A stretch of DNA of 64,000 nt, taken from the NCBI RefSeq assembly GCF_009930815.1, contig NZ_CP022222.1:3762501-3826500 (forward strand), in the 5' to 3' direction. Position numbers and translations under genes: made by a program. This DNA is from Bradyrhizobium sp. CCBAU 051011 (GTDB lineage: Bacteria; Pseudomonadota; Alphaproteobacteria; Rhizobiales; Xanthobacteraceae). This document shows, piece by piece, positions 1 through 9,599 of this stretch; the stretch's first letter is position 1, and each line of letters starts with the position of its first letter. Under the pieces are notes generated by a model that saw only the letters and a program-made list of their open reading frames with translations, did no database searches and was not told the DNA's origin.

Positions 1-269
1 ACCGTCACTTCGCGCTCGCTGACGTCGGCAAGCGCGGTGTGCATCGCCGCCCATTTGCGGCGCGCGCTGCCCTCGACGCTCGCGCCGACGTCGGCGAACA
101 ATTGCTTCGACCAGTCACGCAAGGCCTGTTTGACGATCGCGTCGGCTTTTTCCCCTCCCAGTTCAGCGCGCAACGCTCGCAACACGGGCAAAAGGACCTG
201 GGCCTGGATCCGCGTCTTGTCGAGCAGCGATAGACGGGGATCGACCATGTAGCCGTCGAGGACATTCAT
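1..269 (-). CDS. L-2-amino-thiazoline-4-carboxylic acid hydrolase-like protein (3' part missing)
   Basis: The N-terminal 89 codons of a protein that runs off the left edge. It starts MNVLDGYMVDPRLSLLDKTR at the ATG complementary to 267-269. The helical N-terminus with 'LLPVLRALRAELG' and 'ALRDWSKQLFADVG' resembles the ATC hydrolase family, which opens a thiazoline ring in bacterial L-cysteine synthesis and has many unassigned relatives. The catalytic part is outside the window, so the function is a family guess. The gene faces the same way as the catabolic block to its right but is separated from its neighbour by palindromic repeats, so it is probably a separate transcription unit. Confidence 0.5.
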   Translation of the reverse strand, partial: MNVLDGYMVDPRLSLLDKTRIQAQVLLPVLRALRAELGGEKADAIVKQALRDWSKQLFADVGASVEGSARRKWAAMHTALADVSEREVT

Positions 270-307
270 CGCCGGTTCCTTCCATGTCGCGACGCACGGG
301 CCTCTTC

Positions 308-440
308 AACCTCGCCCCGCTTGCGGGGAGAGGTCGGATTGCGGAGCAATCCGGGTGAGGGGGTACAGGTCTCACGTCGCTCAGAACCCGCGGAAGTAGC
401 CCCTCACCCCGACCCTCTCCCCGCAAGAGCGGGGAGAGGG
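308..440. repeat. GC-rich palindromic intergenic repeat, two hairpin units
   Basis: The gap between the first two genes is filled by two related palindromes. The left one pairs CTCGCCCCGC with GCGGGGAGAG around 310-332. The right one is perfect: CCCTCTCCCCGC at 413-424 pairs with GCGGGGAGAGGG at 429-440 around a four-base loop. Between them lies 'cggattgcggagcaatccg', another inverted repeat. The same core recurs at 1068-1096. This is the REP-like class of mobile palindromes common between genes in Bradyrhizobiaceae. It may act as a transcript stabiliser or terminator for the minus-strand gene ending at 462. Confidence 0.8.
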
Positions 441-461
441 AGTGGAGAGAGCTTGCGGAAA

Positions 462-845
462 TCACTCCCGCAGCTCGGTCATAAAAACCTTTTGCGCGAT
501 CTGCCAGCGGTCATCGATCTTCAGCAGCGACAGTTGATCGGTAAAGAAGCGCGGCGGGATGGCGCATTTGAGCTTGACGTAGGCCATCGTCGGACCGACG
601 AGATCGATCGACAGTATCTCGTCGTGGCGCGCCAGGCCACGCTGCTTTGGCGACGGTCTGTTCCGCACGTTGCCGAGCCAGGTGTCGCGCGGCGTGATCG
701 TCACTTCGCCGCCGTCGGTGACGCTGGTCAGTGCGCTGGTTGGATGAAAGGCGCTGGCAATCTTGTCGGCGTCGCCCTCGTGGAGACCGTCGAGATAGGA
801 GTGGATCACGCCTTCGATATTTCTGACATCGTCTGTGCCGGTCAT
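462..845 (-). CDS. NTF2-like (putative lumazine-binding, SnoaL-fold) protein
   Basis: A 127-residue protein starting MTGTDDVRNIEGVIHSYLDG at the ATG complementary to 843-845; the open frame extends upstream, but the extension looks non-coding. The alpha+beta cone layout (an N-terminal helix with 'YLDGLHEGDADKIASAFHP', then strands ending 'LLKIDDRWQIAQKVF') is typical of the NTF2-like superfamily, closest in feel to the Lumazine_bd_2 group. Such proteins are small ligand-binding proteins or enzymes. No catalytic residue can be assigned from sequence. It is flanked on both sides by palindromic repeats, so it is probably transcribed alone. Confidence 0.7.
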   Translation of the reverse strand: MTGTDDVRNIEGVIHSYLDGLHEGDADKIASAFHPTSALTSVTDGGEVTITPRDTWLGNVRNRPSPKQRGLARHDEILSIDLVGPTMAYVKLKCAIPPRFFTDQLSLLKIDDRWQIAQKVFMTELRE

Positions 846-1067
846 GAGGTCCGCTTTCTCCGTTTTTTTGATGAGCGTCCCGGCGACGACAAACGAAATC
901 AATTGAGCGGTCAACGTAGAAAATCTAATGCATGATAGTCTGCTAGTCTCATGACATTCTTCGAGCCGGGGATCAGTCATCGGCTGGTATTGCAAACGCC
1001 CATTGCTGAGGGGATGACGGAGCGCCAGCAACGCGAACTCGTTTCGGCCTGCGCCGTGCCGTCGTCT

Positions 1068-1096
1068 CCCTCTCCCCGTTCTTCACGGGGAGAGGG
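1068..1096. repeat. GC-rich palindromic repeat, third unit
   Basis: A perfect 12-base inverted repeat: CCCTCTCCCCGT at 1068-1079 and ACGGGGAGAGGG at 1085-1096 with a five-base loop, followed by 'caggggtgaggggc' as in the other units. It differs from the unit at 413-440 mainly at the loop and one compensated stem pair (C-G for T-A), which suggests selection on the hairpin. The rest of the 315-base gap 846-1160 shows no gene; upstream of the NTF2-like gene it is AT-richer than its surroundings and probably holds that gene's promoter. Confidence 0.8.
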
Positions 1097-1160
1097 CAGG
1101 GGTGAGGGGCTGTCTCCACGGGCTCGATGATGCAGCGGAGCGACCGTCATTCCGTGCGCG

Positions 1161-3833
1161 CTATCCAGCCGCGGCGTTGACCGCGATCGGCGGGGCGTCG
1201 CCACTCTCTTCCAGCTTTCGCGGCAACCCGGCGAAACCGCGCAGGGCTTCGGCCATCTTCGCGCGACCGCTGACGCCGGTGATCACCACGTCCACCATCA
1301 TTAGCGACGAGTGGATGTGACCACGCGCCTGCAGCTGCTCGACCGGCACGCCTGCGGCAGCCAGCGCCTCGGCATATTCGATGCCTTCGTCGCGCAGCGG
1401 ATCGAACTCGCAGGTTGCGACGAACGCCGGCGGCAGGTTCGCCAGATTGCCGCGCAGCGGCGATGCGCGCGGATCGGTGCGGTCGGCGGGCGAACAATAG
1501 ATGTCCCAGAACCAGAACATCAGCGCGCGCGTCAGGAAATAGCCGACCGCGTTCTCGTTGTAGGAGGGGCGGTCATACCTGCAATCGGTGACCGGGCACA
1601 CCAGGAGCTGGCCCGCGATCTCTGGGCCGCCGCGATCACGCGCGAGCTGGCAGGTGACGGCCGCGATGTTGGCGCCGGCGCTCCAGCCTGCGACCAGCAC
1701 CGGTCCTGGCCTGCCGCCGAGTTCGGCCGCGTGCTCGGCGATCCAGCGCGTTGCCGCATAGCCGTCCTCGGCCGCGGCCGGGAAGCGATGCTCGGGCGCA
1801 TGGCGATAGCCGACGCTGACGACGATCATGCCGCTGCGGCGGCAGATGTCGCGGCAGAACGGATCGTCGGATTGCTCGTCGCCCAGCACCCAGCCGCCGC
1901 CATGGAAATAGACCACGATCGGATGCGGCCCCGGCGTTGCCGGCCGATACAGGCGATACTGCAGCAGGCCATCGGCGCCGTGCACGACGCCATCGCCGAC
2001 CTCGCCGACGGGACGGCCGGGAGGACGGGCCTTGTTAAATTCGGCGAGGAAGTCGCGCGCGCCCTGCGAGCCGAGCGACTCGATTTGCGGCAGGTTCATC
2101 TCCGCCAGCATGCCCAGCACCAGCCGCACATCCGGCTGCAGGCGGACCACTTCGCCGTCGTTGCACTGCTCGGCAACATCAGGCCCGGTCAATTTGAAGC
2201 CGAGCATGCCGCGGCCGACGACCTCGTTGCAGATGCTGCGATAGGGGCCGACGCCGCCAGTATAGGGCATCACGCCCTGCGCCTTGCCGGGCACGTTGGC
2301 GCCCGTGTACCAGGTGTTGGCGAGCCGATGCAGCGTCAGCGTCGAACAATCCGCCATGTGCTGCGCCCAGCCGGCTTGTGCGGTCTCCGTCGCGTCGATC
2401 GTTGTGAAGCCGGCCTCGCGCATCGCTGCCAGCCGGTCGACCACCCAGTCGACATGCTGTTCGATCGATACCGCCATGTTCGACAGTACCGACGGGCTGC
2501 CCGGGCCCGTGATCAGGAACAGATTGGGGAAGCCGGAGACGGTGAGGCCGAGATAGGTCTGCGGGCCGTTGGCCCAGACGTCGGACAACGATTTGCCGTC
2601 GCGGCCGGTGATCGGATGCACCGCCGTGATGGCGCCGGTCATGGCGTCGAAGCCGGTGGCGAACACGATCACATCGACGTCGAACGCGCGTTTGTCGGTC
2701 GTGATGCCGGACGCCGTGATCTGTGTGATCGGCTCCTGCCGCAGGTTCACCAGCGTGACATTGGGGCGATTGTAGGTGGCGTAGTAGTTGGTATCGAGGC
2801 ACGGACGCTTGGCGCCGAACGGGTGGTCGTACGGCGTCAACGCTTCGGCCGTCTCCGGATCCTTCACAACCGCGCGGATCTTCTCGCGGATCAGATCGGC
2901 GAGCAGCCTATTGCCATCGACGTCGACGCCCTGGTCGGCCCAGAGCTGGGTCAGGATGTGGACGAGATCGCCGGCGGCCCACGCCTGCTCGAAGCGCTCG
3001 CGGCGTTCGGCGTCGCTCAACTGCCAGCTCACCGCCATCTGTTGCGGGTAGGGGACGCCCGCGAGCGACCAGCGCGCCTGCTCGCGATAGGTAGCGCGGT
3101 CGGTTTCGAAGTAGGTCTTGCGATCGTCGGGCTGCGGACCGTTATGCGCGGGCAGCGCGAAATTCGGCGTGCGCTGGAACACGGTGAGATGCGCCGCTTG
3201 CTCGGCGAGCAGCGGGATCGACTGGATGCCAGATGAGCCCGTGCCGATGACGGCGATGCGCTTGCCGGCGAGCTTGACCTCGTCATGCGGCCAGCGGCCG
3301 GTGAAATAGACCTCGCCCTTGAAGTCCTTGACGCCGTCGATCTCCGGCGGCTTCGGCGCGGAGAGGCAACCGGTCGCCATGATGTAATAGCGGCAGGAAA
3401 CGCTCGCGCCGTTGCTCGTCGTGAGCCGCCAGCGCTCCGCAGTCTGGTCCCAATTCGCCGCGGTGACCTTGGTGCCGAAGCGGATATCGCGCCGCAGGTC
3501 GTAGCGGTCGGCGACGAAGCCGAGATAGCGGAGTATTTCGGGCTGGGTTGCGTACTTCTCCGACCATTGCCACGCGCTGTCCAGATCGGGATCGAATGTG
3601 TAGCTGTAGTCGATGGTCTGGATGTCGCAGCGTGCGCCGGGATAGCGGTTCCAGTACCAGGTGCCGCCGACATCGCCGGCTTCCTCGATCACAACGGCGG
3701 AGAAGCCGGCCCTGCGCAAGCGATGCAGGAGATAAAGGCCGGCAAACCCGGCGCCGACGACGGCGACATCGACTTGCTGTGTCGTGCCGCTGTCCGCTTC
3801 AGAAGAACGTGCCGCAACCGCTGCGTCTGGCAT
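1161..3833 (-). CDS. Baeyer-Villiger-type flavin monooxygenase fused to HSL-family alpha/beta esterase
   Basis: An 890-residue two-enzyme fusion. Residues about 20-550 are a class B flavin monooxygenase: FAD dinucleotide motif GAGFAG (27-32), the BVMO signature [15 protein letters not shown] (56-70), NADPH motif GTGSSG (197-202) and an ATG-type motif 'FATGFD' near 391. Residues about 560-890 are a hormone-sensitive-lipase-like esterase with oxyanion motif HGGG (644-647), nucleophile Ser718 in GWSAG, Asp811 in 'FDPLRDEG' and a late His (839 or 841). The BVMO half would insert oxygen beside a ketone to give an ester or lactone, and the esterase half would cut it. One oddity is the fingerprint FxGxxxHxxxWP, which reads [12 protein letters not shown], with Phe177 in place of His. 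The ATG at 3831-3833 has a strong GGGAGGAG site. Confidence 0.9.
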   Translation of the reverse strand: MPDAAVAARSSEADSGTTQQVDVAVVGAGFAGLYLLHRLRRAGFSAVVIEEAGDVGGTWYWNRYPGARCDIQTIDYSYTFDPDLDSAWQWSEKYATQPEILRYLGFVADRYDLRRDIRFGTKVTAANWDQTAERWRLTTSNGASVSCRYYIMATGCLSAPKPPEIDGVKDFKGEVYFTGRWPHDEVKLAGKRIAVIGTGSSGIQSIPLLAEQAAHLTVFQRTPNFALPAHNGPQPDDRKTYFETDRATYREQARWSLAGVPYPQQMAVSWQLSDAERRERFEQAWAAGDLVHILTQLWADQGVDVDGNRLLADLIREKIRAVVKDPETAEALTPYDHPFGAKRPCLDTNYYATYNRPNVTLVNLRQEPITQITASGITTDKRAFDVDVIVFATGFDAMTGAITAVHPITGRDGKSLSDVWANGPQTYLGLTVSGFPNLFLITGPGSPSVLSNMAVSIEQHVDWVVDRLAAMREAGFTTIDATETAQAGWAQHMADCSTLTLHRLANTWYTGANVPGKAQGVMPYTGGVGPYRSICNEVVGRGMLGFKLTGPDVAEQCNDGEVVRLQPDVRLVLGMLAEMNLPQIESLGSQGARDFLAEFNKARPPGRPVGEVGDGVVHGADGLLQYRLYRPATPGPHPIVVYFHGGGWVLGDEQSDDPFCRDICRRSGMIVVSVGYRHAPEHRFPAAAEDGYAATRWIAEHAAELGGRPGPVLVAGWSAGANIAAVTCQLARDRGGPEIAGQLLVCPVTDCRYDRPSYNENAVGYFLTRALMFWFWDIYCSPADRTDPRASPLRGNLANLPPAFVATCEFDPLRDEGIEYAEALAAAGVPVEQLQARGHIHSSLMMVDVVITGVSGRAKMAEALRGFAGLPRKLEESGDAPPIAVNAAAG

Positions 3834-3947
3834 GCCACTCCTCCCGTATGTTTTATTTTGGAGGAGGCTACGCCCACGGATTCAGTTTGTCATCAGGGCA
3901 AATGCAATCATTGGATGTTCGACAGGGCCTCAACGGCAGCAAGAAGT

Positions 3948-5138
3948 TCAGTTCGCGTAGAGGCCTTCGACGATCGGCAATCGCGCGGCGCGGACTGCCG
4001 GAAACAGTCCACCGATCAGGCCGACGATCAGCGCAAGCGCGACGCCTTCACCGATCAGCCAGGGACTTAGCTTGAAGTCGAATACCACCTGGGTGAAGTT
4101 GCCGCCGAGCGTCGAGGCGGTGACGCCATCGAAGATCAGATAGGTCGCAGCAGCACCTAGCAGGCCGCCGATGGCGGCGAGCAACAGCGACTCGGCCAGC
4201 GTGCCGACGAAGGCGGGAAAGCCGCCGAAGCCGATGGCGCGCAGCGTCGCGATTTCCGTGGCACGTGATGCCACCGACGAATACATCGTGTTGAGCGCGC
4301 CTGCGATCGCCCCGAGCGCCATCGCGATCGCCAGCGGCCAGCCGAGCTTCTGGATCAGATCGGTGGTTTGCGAGGCCTGCTCGGCGAAGTAGCTGGCTTC
4401 GGATTTGACGTCGAGCTTCAGCCGCGGATCGGTGTCGCTATGGTTCTTGAGATCGCTCAGCGCGGCGGGGCTGGTGAGGCGCGCGCGCACGGTCTGGACG
4501 ATGTTGTTGCGGTTGAACAGGCTCTGCACCACATTGAGATCGGCCCAGATCTCGGATTCGAACACGCTGCCGCCGGCCTCGAATACGCCGACGACGTTCC
4601 AGCGCGTGGAGCCGAACGACACGGTAGAGCCGATGTCGAATCCCTCGAACTCCCGCAGCAACGCCTTGCCGACCACTACCTCATTGCTGCCGCGATTGAA
4701 CATGCGGCCTGCGGTGATGGTAACGCCCTTGCGCAATTCGCTGCCCTGTTCGCCGATGCCGCGCAGCGGCAGATTGGCCTTAGTCTTGGTCGAACGCTTG
4801 ATGCCGTCGACCACGAGATAGAGTTCCGGCGAGATCAGGGGCTTGCCATCACTGCCGCGGGCGATGCCGGGACCGTCCTCGATCAGCCGCACCTGGTCGC
4901 GGCTCACCGTGCTGTTAATCTCGGCCTGCGAGCCGGCCCGCAGCACGATCGCAATGTCATCGGCGCCGGAGCCTGCGATGGTGCGCTGGAAGCCATTGGC
5001 CATCGCCAGGAATGCCAGCAGCACGATCACCACCAACGCGATCGCGATCACCGTCGAGAGCGAGAGCCAGCGCCGCTGCGAAATGCTCTTGAGATTGATG
5101 GCGGTGACCGCCGCGACTTGAAGCCAAAGCGAACGCAT
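3948..5138 (-). CDS. FtsX/MacB-type ABC transporter permease
   Basis: A 396-residue inner-membrane permease. It has one N-terminal transmembrane helix (about 25-47), a large periplasmic MacB_PCD-like domain (about 50-270) and three C-terminal helices. The conserved cytoplasmic motif 'ATEIATLRAIGF' sits after the second helix, as in FtsX-family permeases. It is the last gene of a four-gene exporter unit (adaptor, ATPase, permease, permease), starting two bases after its paralogue stops. Such exporters use the ATPase to drive periplasmic conformational change, moving peptides, macrolides, lipids or siderophores; the substrate here cannot be told. No outer-membrane channel gene is adjacent. Confidence 0.9.
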   Translation of the reverse strand: MRSLWLQVAAVTAINLKSISQRRWLSLSTVIAIALVVIVLLAFLAMANGFQRTIAGSGADDIAIVLRAGSQAEINSTVSRDQVRLIEDGPGIARGSDGKPLISPELYLVVDGIKRSTKTKANLPLRGIGEQGSELRKGVTITAGRMFNRGSNEVVVGKALLREFEGFDIGSTVSFGSTRWNVVGVFEAGGSVFESEIWADLNVVQSLFNRNNIVQTVRARLTSPAALSDLKNHSDTDPRLKLDVKSEASYFAEQASQTTDLIQKLGWPLAIAMALGAIAGALNTMYSSVASRATEIATLRAIGFGGFPAFVGTLAESLLLAAIGGLLGAAATYLIFDGVTASTLGGNFTQVVFDFKLSPWLIGEGVALALIVGLIGGLFPAVRAARLPIVEGLYAN

Positions 5139-5140
5139 GC

Positions 5141-6301
5141 CTATCCCCGTCCGAGCGCGGTTGCAATCTTGAGCCGCATGGCGTTGAGCGCCGGGATGAT
5201 CCCCGTGATCAGCCCAAGCGCGATCATCAGTGCCAGCCCTTGCAGCGCTATGGTTGGCGATACCGCAAAGGCGGGCGCGATGTTGGAAAGGCTGGTGCGG
5301 AGCGCCATGGCGATCAGCGCCGCAATTGCGAGGCCAGGAATGCCGCCGAGCAGCGCCAGCAATACGGATTCGCCGAGCACCATCGTTAGGATCCGCGGAC
5401 CCGAAAAGCCGAGTGTCTTCAGCACGCCGATCTCGCGAGTGCGCTCCCGGATCGACAGCGCCATGGTATTGCCGACGATCATCAGGATGGTGACGAAAGC
5501 CGCGCCAACCACCAGCAATACGATCAGCGCGATGTTGCCGAACTGGGCCGCGAACGCTTTGCCGAACGCCTTTTCGGTGTCGGTCGAGGTCTCGGCGGTG
5601 GAATTGGCGAACATCGCGTCGATCGCCTTTGCCACGCGATCGTTGTTTTCGGGCGAGGTGGTCTGAAGGATCATCCAGCCGATAGTGTCCTTGCCGAAAC
5701 TGCGGGTCTCGTCGAAATAGGGGTACTGAAACAGCAGGAAATTGGTGTCGACGTGGTCGGCCTTGCCCTTGAGGATGCCGGCAATCGTGAGATCCCAGGT
5801 GTGTCCGCCGCTCTTCTGACTGAAGATGTTGCTATTAAGAGGGATGCGGTCGCCGATCTTCCAGCCCCACTTTTGCGCCAGGCTTTCGCCGACCACCGCG
5901 CTGCCGCGGTCACGCATGAAGGCCTGAAGCTGCTCGGGCGCAACCTCGAATTCGCTGCGGTACACATCGAAATAGGTATTCGGCTCGATCGCGAGCGCCA
6001 TGATGAAGTTCTTCGGGTCCTGATAATAGCCGCCGAACCAGTTGGCGAAGGTCACCTGCCGCACTCCTTCCACCGCGCGCACGCGATTGAAGTAGGCGAT
6101 CGGCATCGGTTGAGTGAAGTTGATCTTGTTGACGGTGATCATCCTATCAGCGGCGGCGGCATCCTCGCCAGCCGTGAAGGCGCGGTAGAATCCGGCGAGC
6201 ACGCCGAAGATCATGAAGGCGATCAGGATCGACACGATCATCAGGCTGGCGCGCAATTTGCGGCGGAACAGGTTTTTTCGGACCAGGTCGAAGTCGTTCA
6301 C
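5141..6301 (-). CDS. FtsX/MacB-type ABC transporter permease (paralogue)
   Basis: A 386-residue permease of the same architecture as its downstream neighbour: helix, periplasmic domain, three helices, and 'TREIGVLKTLGFSG'. The open frame extends much further upstream, but I place the start at the GTG complementary to 6299-6301 ([14 protein letters not shown]). The GTG overlaps the TGA of the ATPase gene (GTGA), the usual sign of translational coupling, and the extension is only a shadow of the ATPase. The two non-identical permeases probably form a heterodimer, as in Lol- or Dev-type systems rather than the MacB homodimer. Confidence 0.9.
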   Translation of the reverse strand: MNDFDLVRKNLFRRKLRASLMIVSILIAFMIFGVLAGFYRAFTAGEDAAAADRMITVNKINFTQPMPIAYFNRVRAVEGVRQVTFANWFGGYYQDPKNFIMALAIEPNTYFDVYRSEFEVAPEQLQAFMRDRGSAVVGESLAQKWGWKIGDRIPLNSNIFSQKSGGHTWDLTIAGILKGKADHVDTNFLLFQYPYFDETRSFGKDTIGWMILQTTSPENNDRVAKAIDAMFANSTAETSTDTEKAFGKAFAAQFGNIALIVLLVVGAAFVTILMIVGNTMALSIRERTREIGVLKTLGFSGPRILTMVLGESVLLALLGGIPGLAIAALIAMALRTSLSNIAPAFAVSPTIALQGLALMIALGLITGIIPALNAMRLKIATALGRG

Positions 6302-6996
6302 GCGGCAAGCTCCCGTTCGACGAAACGGCCCTTGTCGAGATGCAGGACGCGCTTGGCGTAGTTGGCCGCCGCCGGGTCGTGGGTGACCATGACGATGGTC
6401 TTGCCGAGCTCGCCATTGAGCAGTTGCAGGATCGACAGGATTTCGTCGGCGGACTGACGGTCGAGGTCGCCGGTCGGCTCGTCGCACAACAGCAGGTTTG
6501 GATCGGAGACGATGGCGCGGGCAATCGCCACACGCTGCTGCTGGCCGCCCGACATTTCGCGCGGACGGTGTTTTGTGCGATCGGCGAGCCCGACCACGGA
6601 AAGCGCGGTTTGAACACGCTCCGCGCGTTCCTTGCTGCGCAATTTCGTCAGCAGCAGCGGCAGCTCCACGTTCTGCGCCGCGGTCAGCATCGGCATCAGA
6701 TTATAGAACTGGAAGATGAAGCCGATATTGGCGGCGCGCCAGGCCGCCAGCTCGCCCTCGGAGAGACCGTCGATGCGGTGGTCCGCAACCGCAATCTCGC
6801 CGGCGTCGGCGCGGTCGATGCCGCCCAGCAAGTTGAGCAGCGTGGTCTTGCCCGAACCGGACGGCCCCATGACGGCAATGAAATCGCCGCGGGGAATCGC
6901 AAGGTCGAGGTGATCGAAGATCGAGATCGTTTCCTTGCCTTTGGTGAAACGCTTAGCTACGCCGGTAAGGCGAACCATCGGATGCTCGGCTGTCAC
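6298..6996 (-). CDS. ABC transporter ATP-binding protein, MacB/LolD type
   Basis: A 232-residue ATPase. Walker A is [12 protein letters not shown], the signature is [14 protein letters not shown], and Walker B is [12 protein letters not shown], the 'EPTGDLD' ending being typical of the LolD/MacB/FtsE group that works with FtsX-like permeases. Its stop overlaps the GTG of the first permease gene, and it begins 31 bases after the adaptor gene ends. It would energise the heterodimeric permease at the inner membrane. Confidence 0.93.
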   Translation of the reverse strand: MTAEHPMVRLTGVAKRFTKGKETISIFDHLDLAIPRGDFIAVMGPSGSGKTTLLNLLGGIDRADAGEIAVADHRIDGLSEGELAAWRAANIGFIFQFYNLMPMLTAAQNVELPLLLTKLRSKERAERVQTALSVVGLADRTKHRPREMSGGQQQRVAIARAIVSDPNLLLCDEPTGDLDRQSADEILSILQLLNGELGKTIVMVTHDPAAANYAKRVLHLDKGRFVERELAA

Positions 6997-7027
6997 GCTT
7001 GTCTCCCTTGAGGATTCCGGCTGGAAG

Positions 7028-8104
7028 CTATTTCGCTGCGGTGGCTTCGGTGGCGCCCTTTGCCTTGGCGTCAGCCAGGAAGTTCACCTTCACCGCCATG
7101 TCAGGCAGAATGCGCGGGTCCTTCTTGTCGAAGCGGATGCGCACCTTCACCGTGGCCTTCTCGCGGTTCGCGGTCGGCACGATGGCAATTACCGAGGCGG
7201 GAATGGTCCAGTCCGGATAGGCATCCAGCATCGCGTTCACGGCGCCTCCGGGGGCGACCCGGCCGATGAAGGCCTCGTTGACGTCGACCTCGATTTCGAT
7301 CGAATCCATGTCGACGATGGTGCAGATGCCGGTGCGTGTGTAGCCGCCGACCGACATCGGCGAAATCATCTCGCCCGGCTGCGCGCTACGGTCGATGACG
7401 ACGCCGGCAAACGGCGCCCGGATCTTATGCTTGTCGAGCATCGAGGCGCTGCGCTTCGCGTCGATCTTGGCAGTTTCGAATTGCGATTGCGCCTGGCGCA
7501 ATTGCGCGCTGAGCACACCGACCCGGGCCTGCGCCTTGGTCAGATCGGCTTCGGTGGCAAAATTCTTTTGCGACAATGTTTGGACGCGCGTCATGATCCG
7601 GGTCGCGTCCTCCAGATCGGCGGTGATCGCGGCGATCGCGGCATCAGCCGTCTCAACGCGCGAGCGGGCCAACTCATAATCCCTTTCGGCAAGCACGCTA
7701 TCGAGCCGCGCGACGATCTGACCCTCGGTCACCGTCATGCCTTCGTCGATGAAGACCTCGACCACCTTGCCGGTGATCTCGGCCGCCACCGTCGCCTTGC
7801 GGCGCGCCACTACATAGCCGGAGGCCGCCAGGCTGCCGGCCGCCTTGTTATTCGTTGCCGGTTGCTGAGGTTGCGGCTGCTGCGCTGTCTGCGGCTGCGC
7901 GGCGGGCTGCTGTGCGGTCTGCGACGCAGTCTCTTTGGGCGGGTCTTGCCGGCTGAACTCGAACGCGCCAAAGGCGGCGAATGCGACGACGCATGCGACA
8001 ATCGCCGCGGAGATCGGCAACCAGTGGCGATTGGACCGTTCCGGCTTGTTGGCGCTGCGATCGATCGAAAGCGATCTCAGCAATTTGCTCTTGTCTTCGG
8101 TCAT
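7028..8104 (-). CDS. HlyD/MacA-type periplasmic adaptor protein
   Basis: A 358-residue membrane fusion protein. It has a short cytoplasmic N-terminus, one transmembrane helix (about residues 28-47), a Gln/Pro/Ala-rich stretch (about 58-85, 'QQPAAQPQTAQQPQPQQPA'), a biotinyl-lipoyl-like domain ('VVEVFIDEGMTVTEGQIVARLD'), a helical hairpin of about 90 residues, then a second half-lipoyl and beta-barrel domain. The length and order fit MacA/RND-type adaptors that bridge an ABC exporter to the outer membrane. It is the first gene of the exporter unit. The low-complexity Q/P stretch just outside the membrane is probably a flexible tether. Confidence 0.9.
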   Translation of the reverse strand: MTEDKSKLLRSLSIDRSANKPERSNRHWLPISAAIVACVVAFAAFGAFEFSRQDPPKETASQTAQQPAAQPQTAQQPQPQQPATNNKAAGSLAASGYVVARRKATVAAEITGKVVEVFIDEGMTVTEGQIVARLDSVLAERDYELARSRVETADAAIAAITADLEDATRIMTRVQTLSQKNFATEADLTKAQARVGVLSAQLRQAQSQFETAKIDAKRSASMLDKHKIRAPFAGVVIDRSAQPGEMISPMSVGGYTRTGICTIVDMDSIEIEVDVNEAFIGRVAPGGAVNAMLDAYPDWTIPASVIAIVPTANREKATVKVRIRFDKKDPRILPDMAVKVNFLADAKAKGATEATAAK

Positions 8105-8512
8105 CGTTCATTTCCATCCGGCTGCTCGCTGCAACTTCCGCGCGGGCAGCGTCATTCTCGCGCTGGTGGTCTCACTCACAGCCGGTTCATGTCTCGCCAA
8201 AGAAGGGGGCAGGCCTCAAGCTTTCCGTAAGGCGGCGACCCCGGCTCGGTTGTAATCCCGTTGAGCTCTCGCGAGCGCCGGGCGGCGCCCGTTTTTCGAC
8301 GAGGCGAGTTACAGGAATTTAAAGCCTAATGGCGACGGAGGCAATTCCTGAAACCAGCACGAGTTGTACGATCGGTGTTGCCAGTTGTGGCCATGAGTAT
8401 CGAGGATCCGTCGCGCAGACGCCTGTCGATCCCCGAATACGCTCAAAACTCGGCAAAATCTTGCAGCGGGAACCAGTTGCTGAAATCGGCAGTCGATGGC
8501 GAAATGTCGCGG
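8105..8512. other. Intergenic region, no gene recognised
   Basis: This 408-base gap separates the exporter unit from the catabolic block and presumably carries the exporter promoter. Open frames here are short or run antisense without codon bias. A small hairpin, CGGGC-ggc-GCCCG at 8279-8291 followed by TTTTT, would terminate plus-strand transcription, but no plus-strand gene precedes it. Confidence 0.5.
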
Positions 8513-9526
8513 TCAGCCGATCTCGATCGCCACCTTCCCGAAATGCGCGCCGCTCTCCATATGAGCAAACGCCTGTTTCGCCTGGTCGAACGTAAAGGTC
8601 CTGTCGACCACCGGCTTCATGCGACTTGTCGCGATGCCATCCACCATCGCCTGGAGGTCTTCGACCGATCCGACGGTGACACCCTGCAGCCGCTGCTGCT
8701 GCATGACCATCAACGGCAACCGCGAGTCGGACGACGGCGGCCCGGCGAGCACGCCGATGAAGGCGATGGTGCCGCCGATCCTGGTCGCCCGGATCGATTC
8801 GTTCAGCGTACCGACCCCGCCTACCTCCACGACGAGGTCGACGCCGTGGCCGCTCCACTCGCGGGCTTTCTTTCCCCAGTCGGGCGTCGCCTTGTAGTTC
8901 AAAGTGAAGTCTGCGCCGAGCGTCTTCAAACGCTCGATCTTGGCGTCGCTGGAGGAAGTTGCGATGACACGCGCGCCGCACATTTTGGCAAACTGAATGG
9001 CGAAGAGGGATACCCCGCCGGTGCCCTGTGTCAGAACGAGCTGACCGGGTCTTATCCCGCCGAGCTTGACGACCGCGCTCCAGGCCGTGACGCCGGCGCA
9101 GGGGAGAGCGGCGGCTTCGATGTCGCTGAGATGCTCCGGCGTTCTGACCAGCGCATGCTTCGGAAAGATCCGATACTGCGTGAGGACGCCGTCCACCGAG
9201 CCGCCGAGTGCAGCGCGCATCTTGGCTTCGCTCGGTTCGCCGCTGATCCAGCTTTCGAAGAAGCTGCCGATGACGCGGTCACCGGGCGCGAATTCCCGCA
9301 CGCCCGGGCCGACCTGCTCGACGACGCCGGCACCGTCTGATAGCGGCACAAGCGGAAATTTCTGGCGCGAGCCATAGCCGCCCTTGACGGTGATGAGATC
9401 GCGATAGTTCAGCGTTGCCGCTTTGATCCGGACGAGCACCTGGCCTTCGCCGGGCTCAGGCACAGGCTTGTCGACGAGGGCAAGTCCATCGATTCCGTTC
9501 GGTCCCTGCAGCTCATAGCACTTCAA
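8513..9526 (-). CDS. MDR-family NAD(P)-dependent oxidoreductase (quinone oxidoreductase/ADH-like)
   Basis: A 337-residue medium-chain dehydrogenase/reductase with a GroES-like N-terminal half ('VLVRIKAATLNYRDL', 'LSDGAGVVEQVG') and a Rossmann half ('GTGGVSLFAIQFAKMCGARV'). The 'NYRDL' motif stands where zinc-dependent ADHs keep their catalytic Cys, so this is a zinc-free quinone- or enone-reductase-type member. I choose the TTG complementary to 9524-9526 (LKCYELQGPN) because an AAGGAGA site lies seven bases upstream and homologues begin with this sequence. The frame continues upstream by 57 codons without any site. It is the last gene of the catabolic block. Confidence 0.85.
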   Translation of the reverse strand: MKCYELQGPNGIDGLALVDKPVPEPGEGQVLVRIKAATLNYRDLITVKGGYGSRQKFPLVPLSDGAGVVEQVGPGVREFAPGDRVIGSFFESWISGEPSEAKMRAALGGSVDGVLTQYRIFPKHALVRTPEHLSDIEAAALPCAGVTAWSAVVKLGGIRPGQLVLTQGTGGVSLFAIQFAKMCGARVIATSSSDAKIERLKTLGADFTLNYKATPDWGKKAREWSGHGVDLVVEVGGVGTLNESIRATRIGGTIAFIGVLAGPPSSDSRLPLMVMQQQRLQGVTVGSVEDLQAMVDGIATSRMKPVVDRTFTFDQAKQAFAHMESGAHFGKVAIEIG

Positions 9527-9599
9527 CGGAAATCTCCTTCGGCACGCTCCAGTAAGCGCAATATTGCCGCAAATGTTCCGGTTCCGCCAAGCCAGCGCG

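Noticed and set aside
1311..3236. A 641-codon plus-strand open frame
   Set aside because: It is antisense to the BVMO-esterase gene; its Arg/His/Gln-rich low-information sequence is the usual mirror of a GC-rich codon pattern.
8279..8296. Hairpin plus five T, an intrinsic-terminator shape on the plus strand
   Set aside because: No plus-strand gene lies upstream; the five-pair stem is weak and probably chance.
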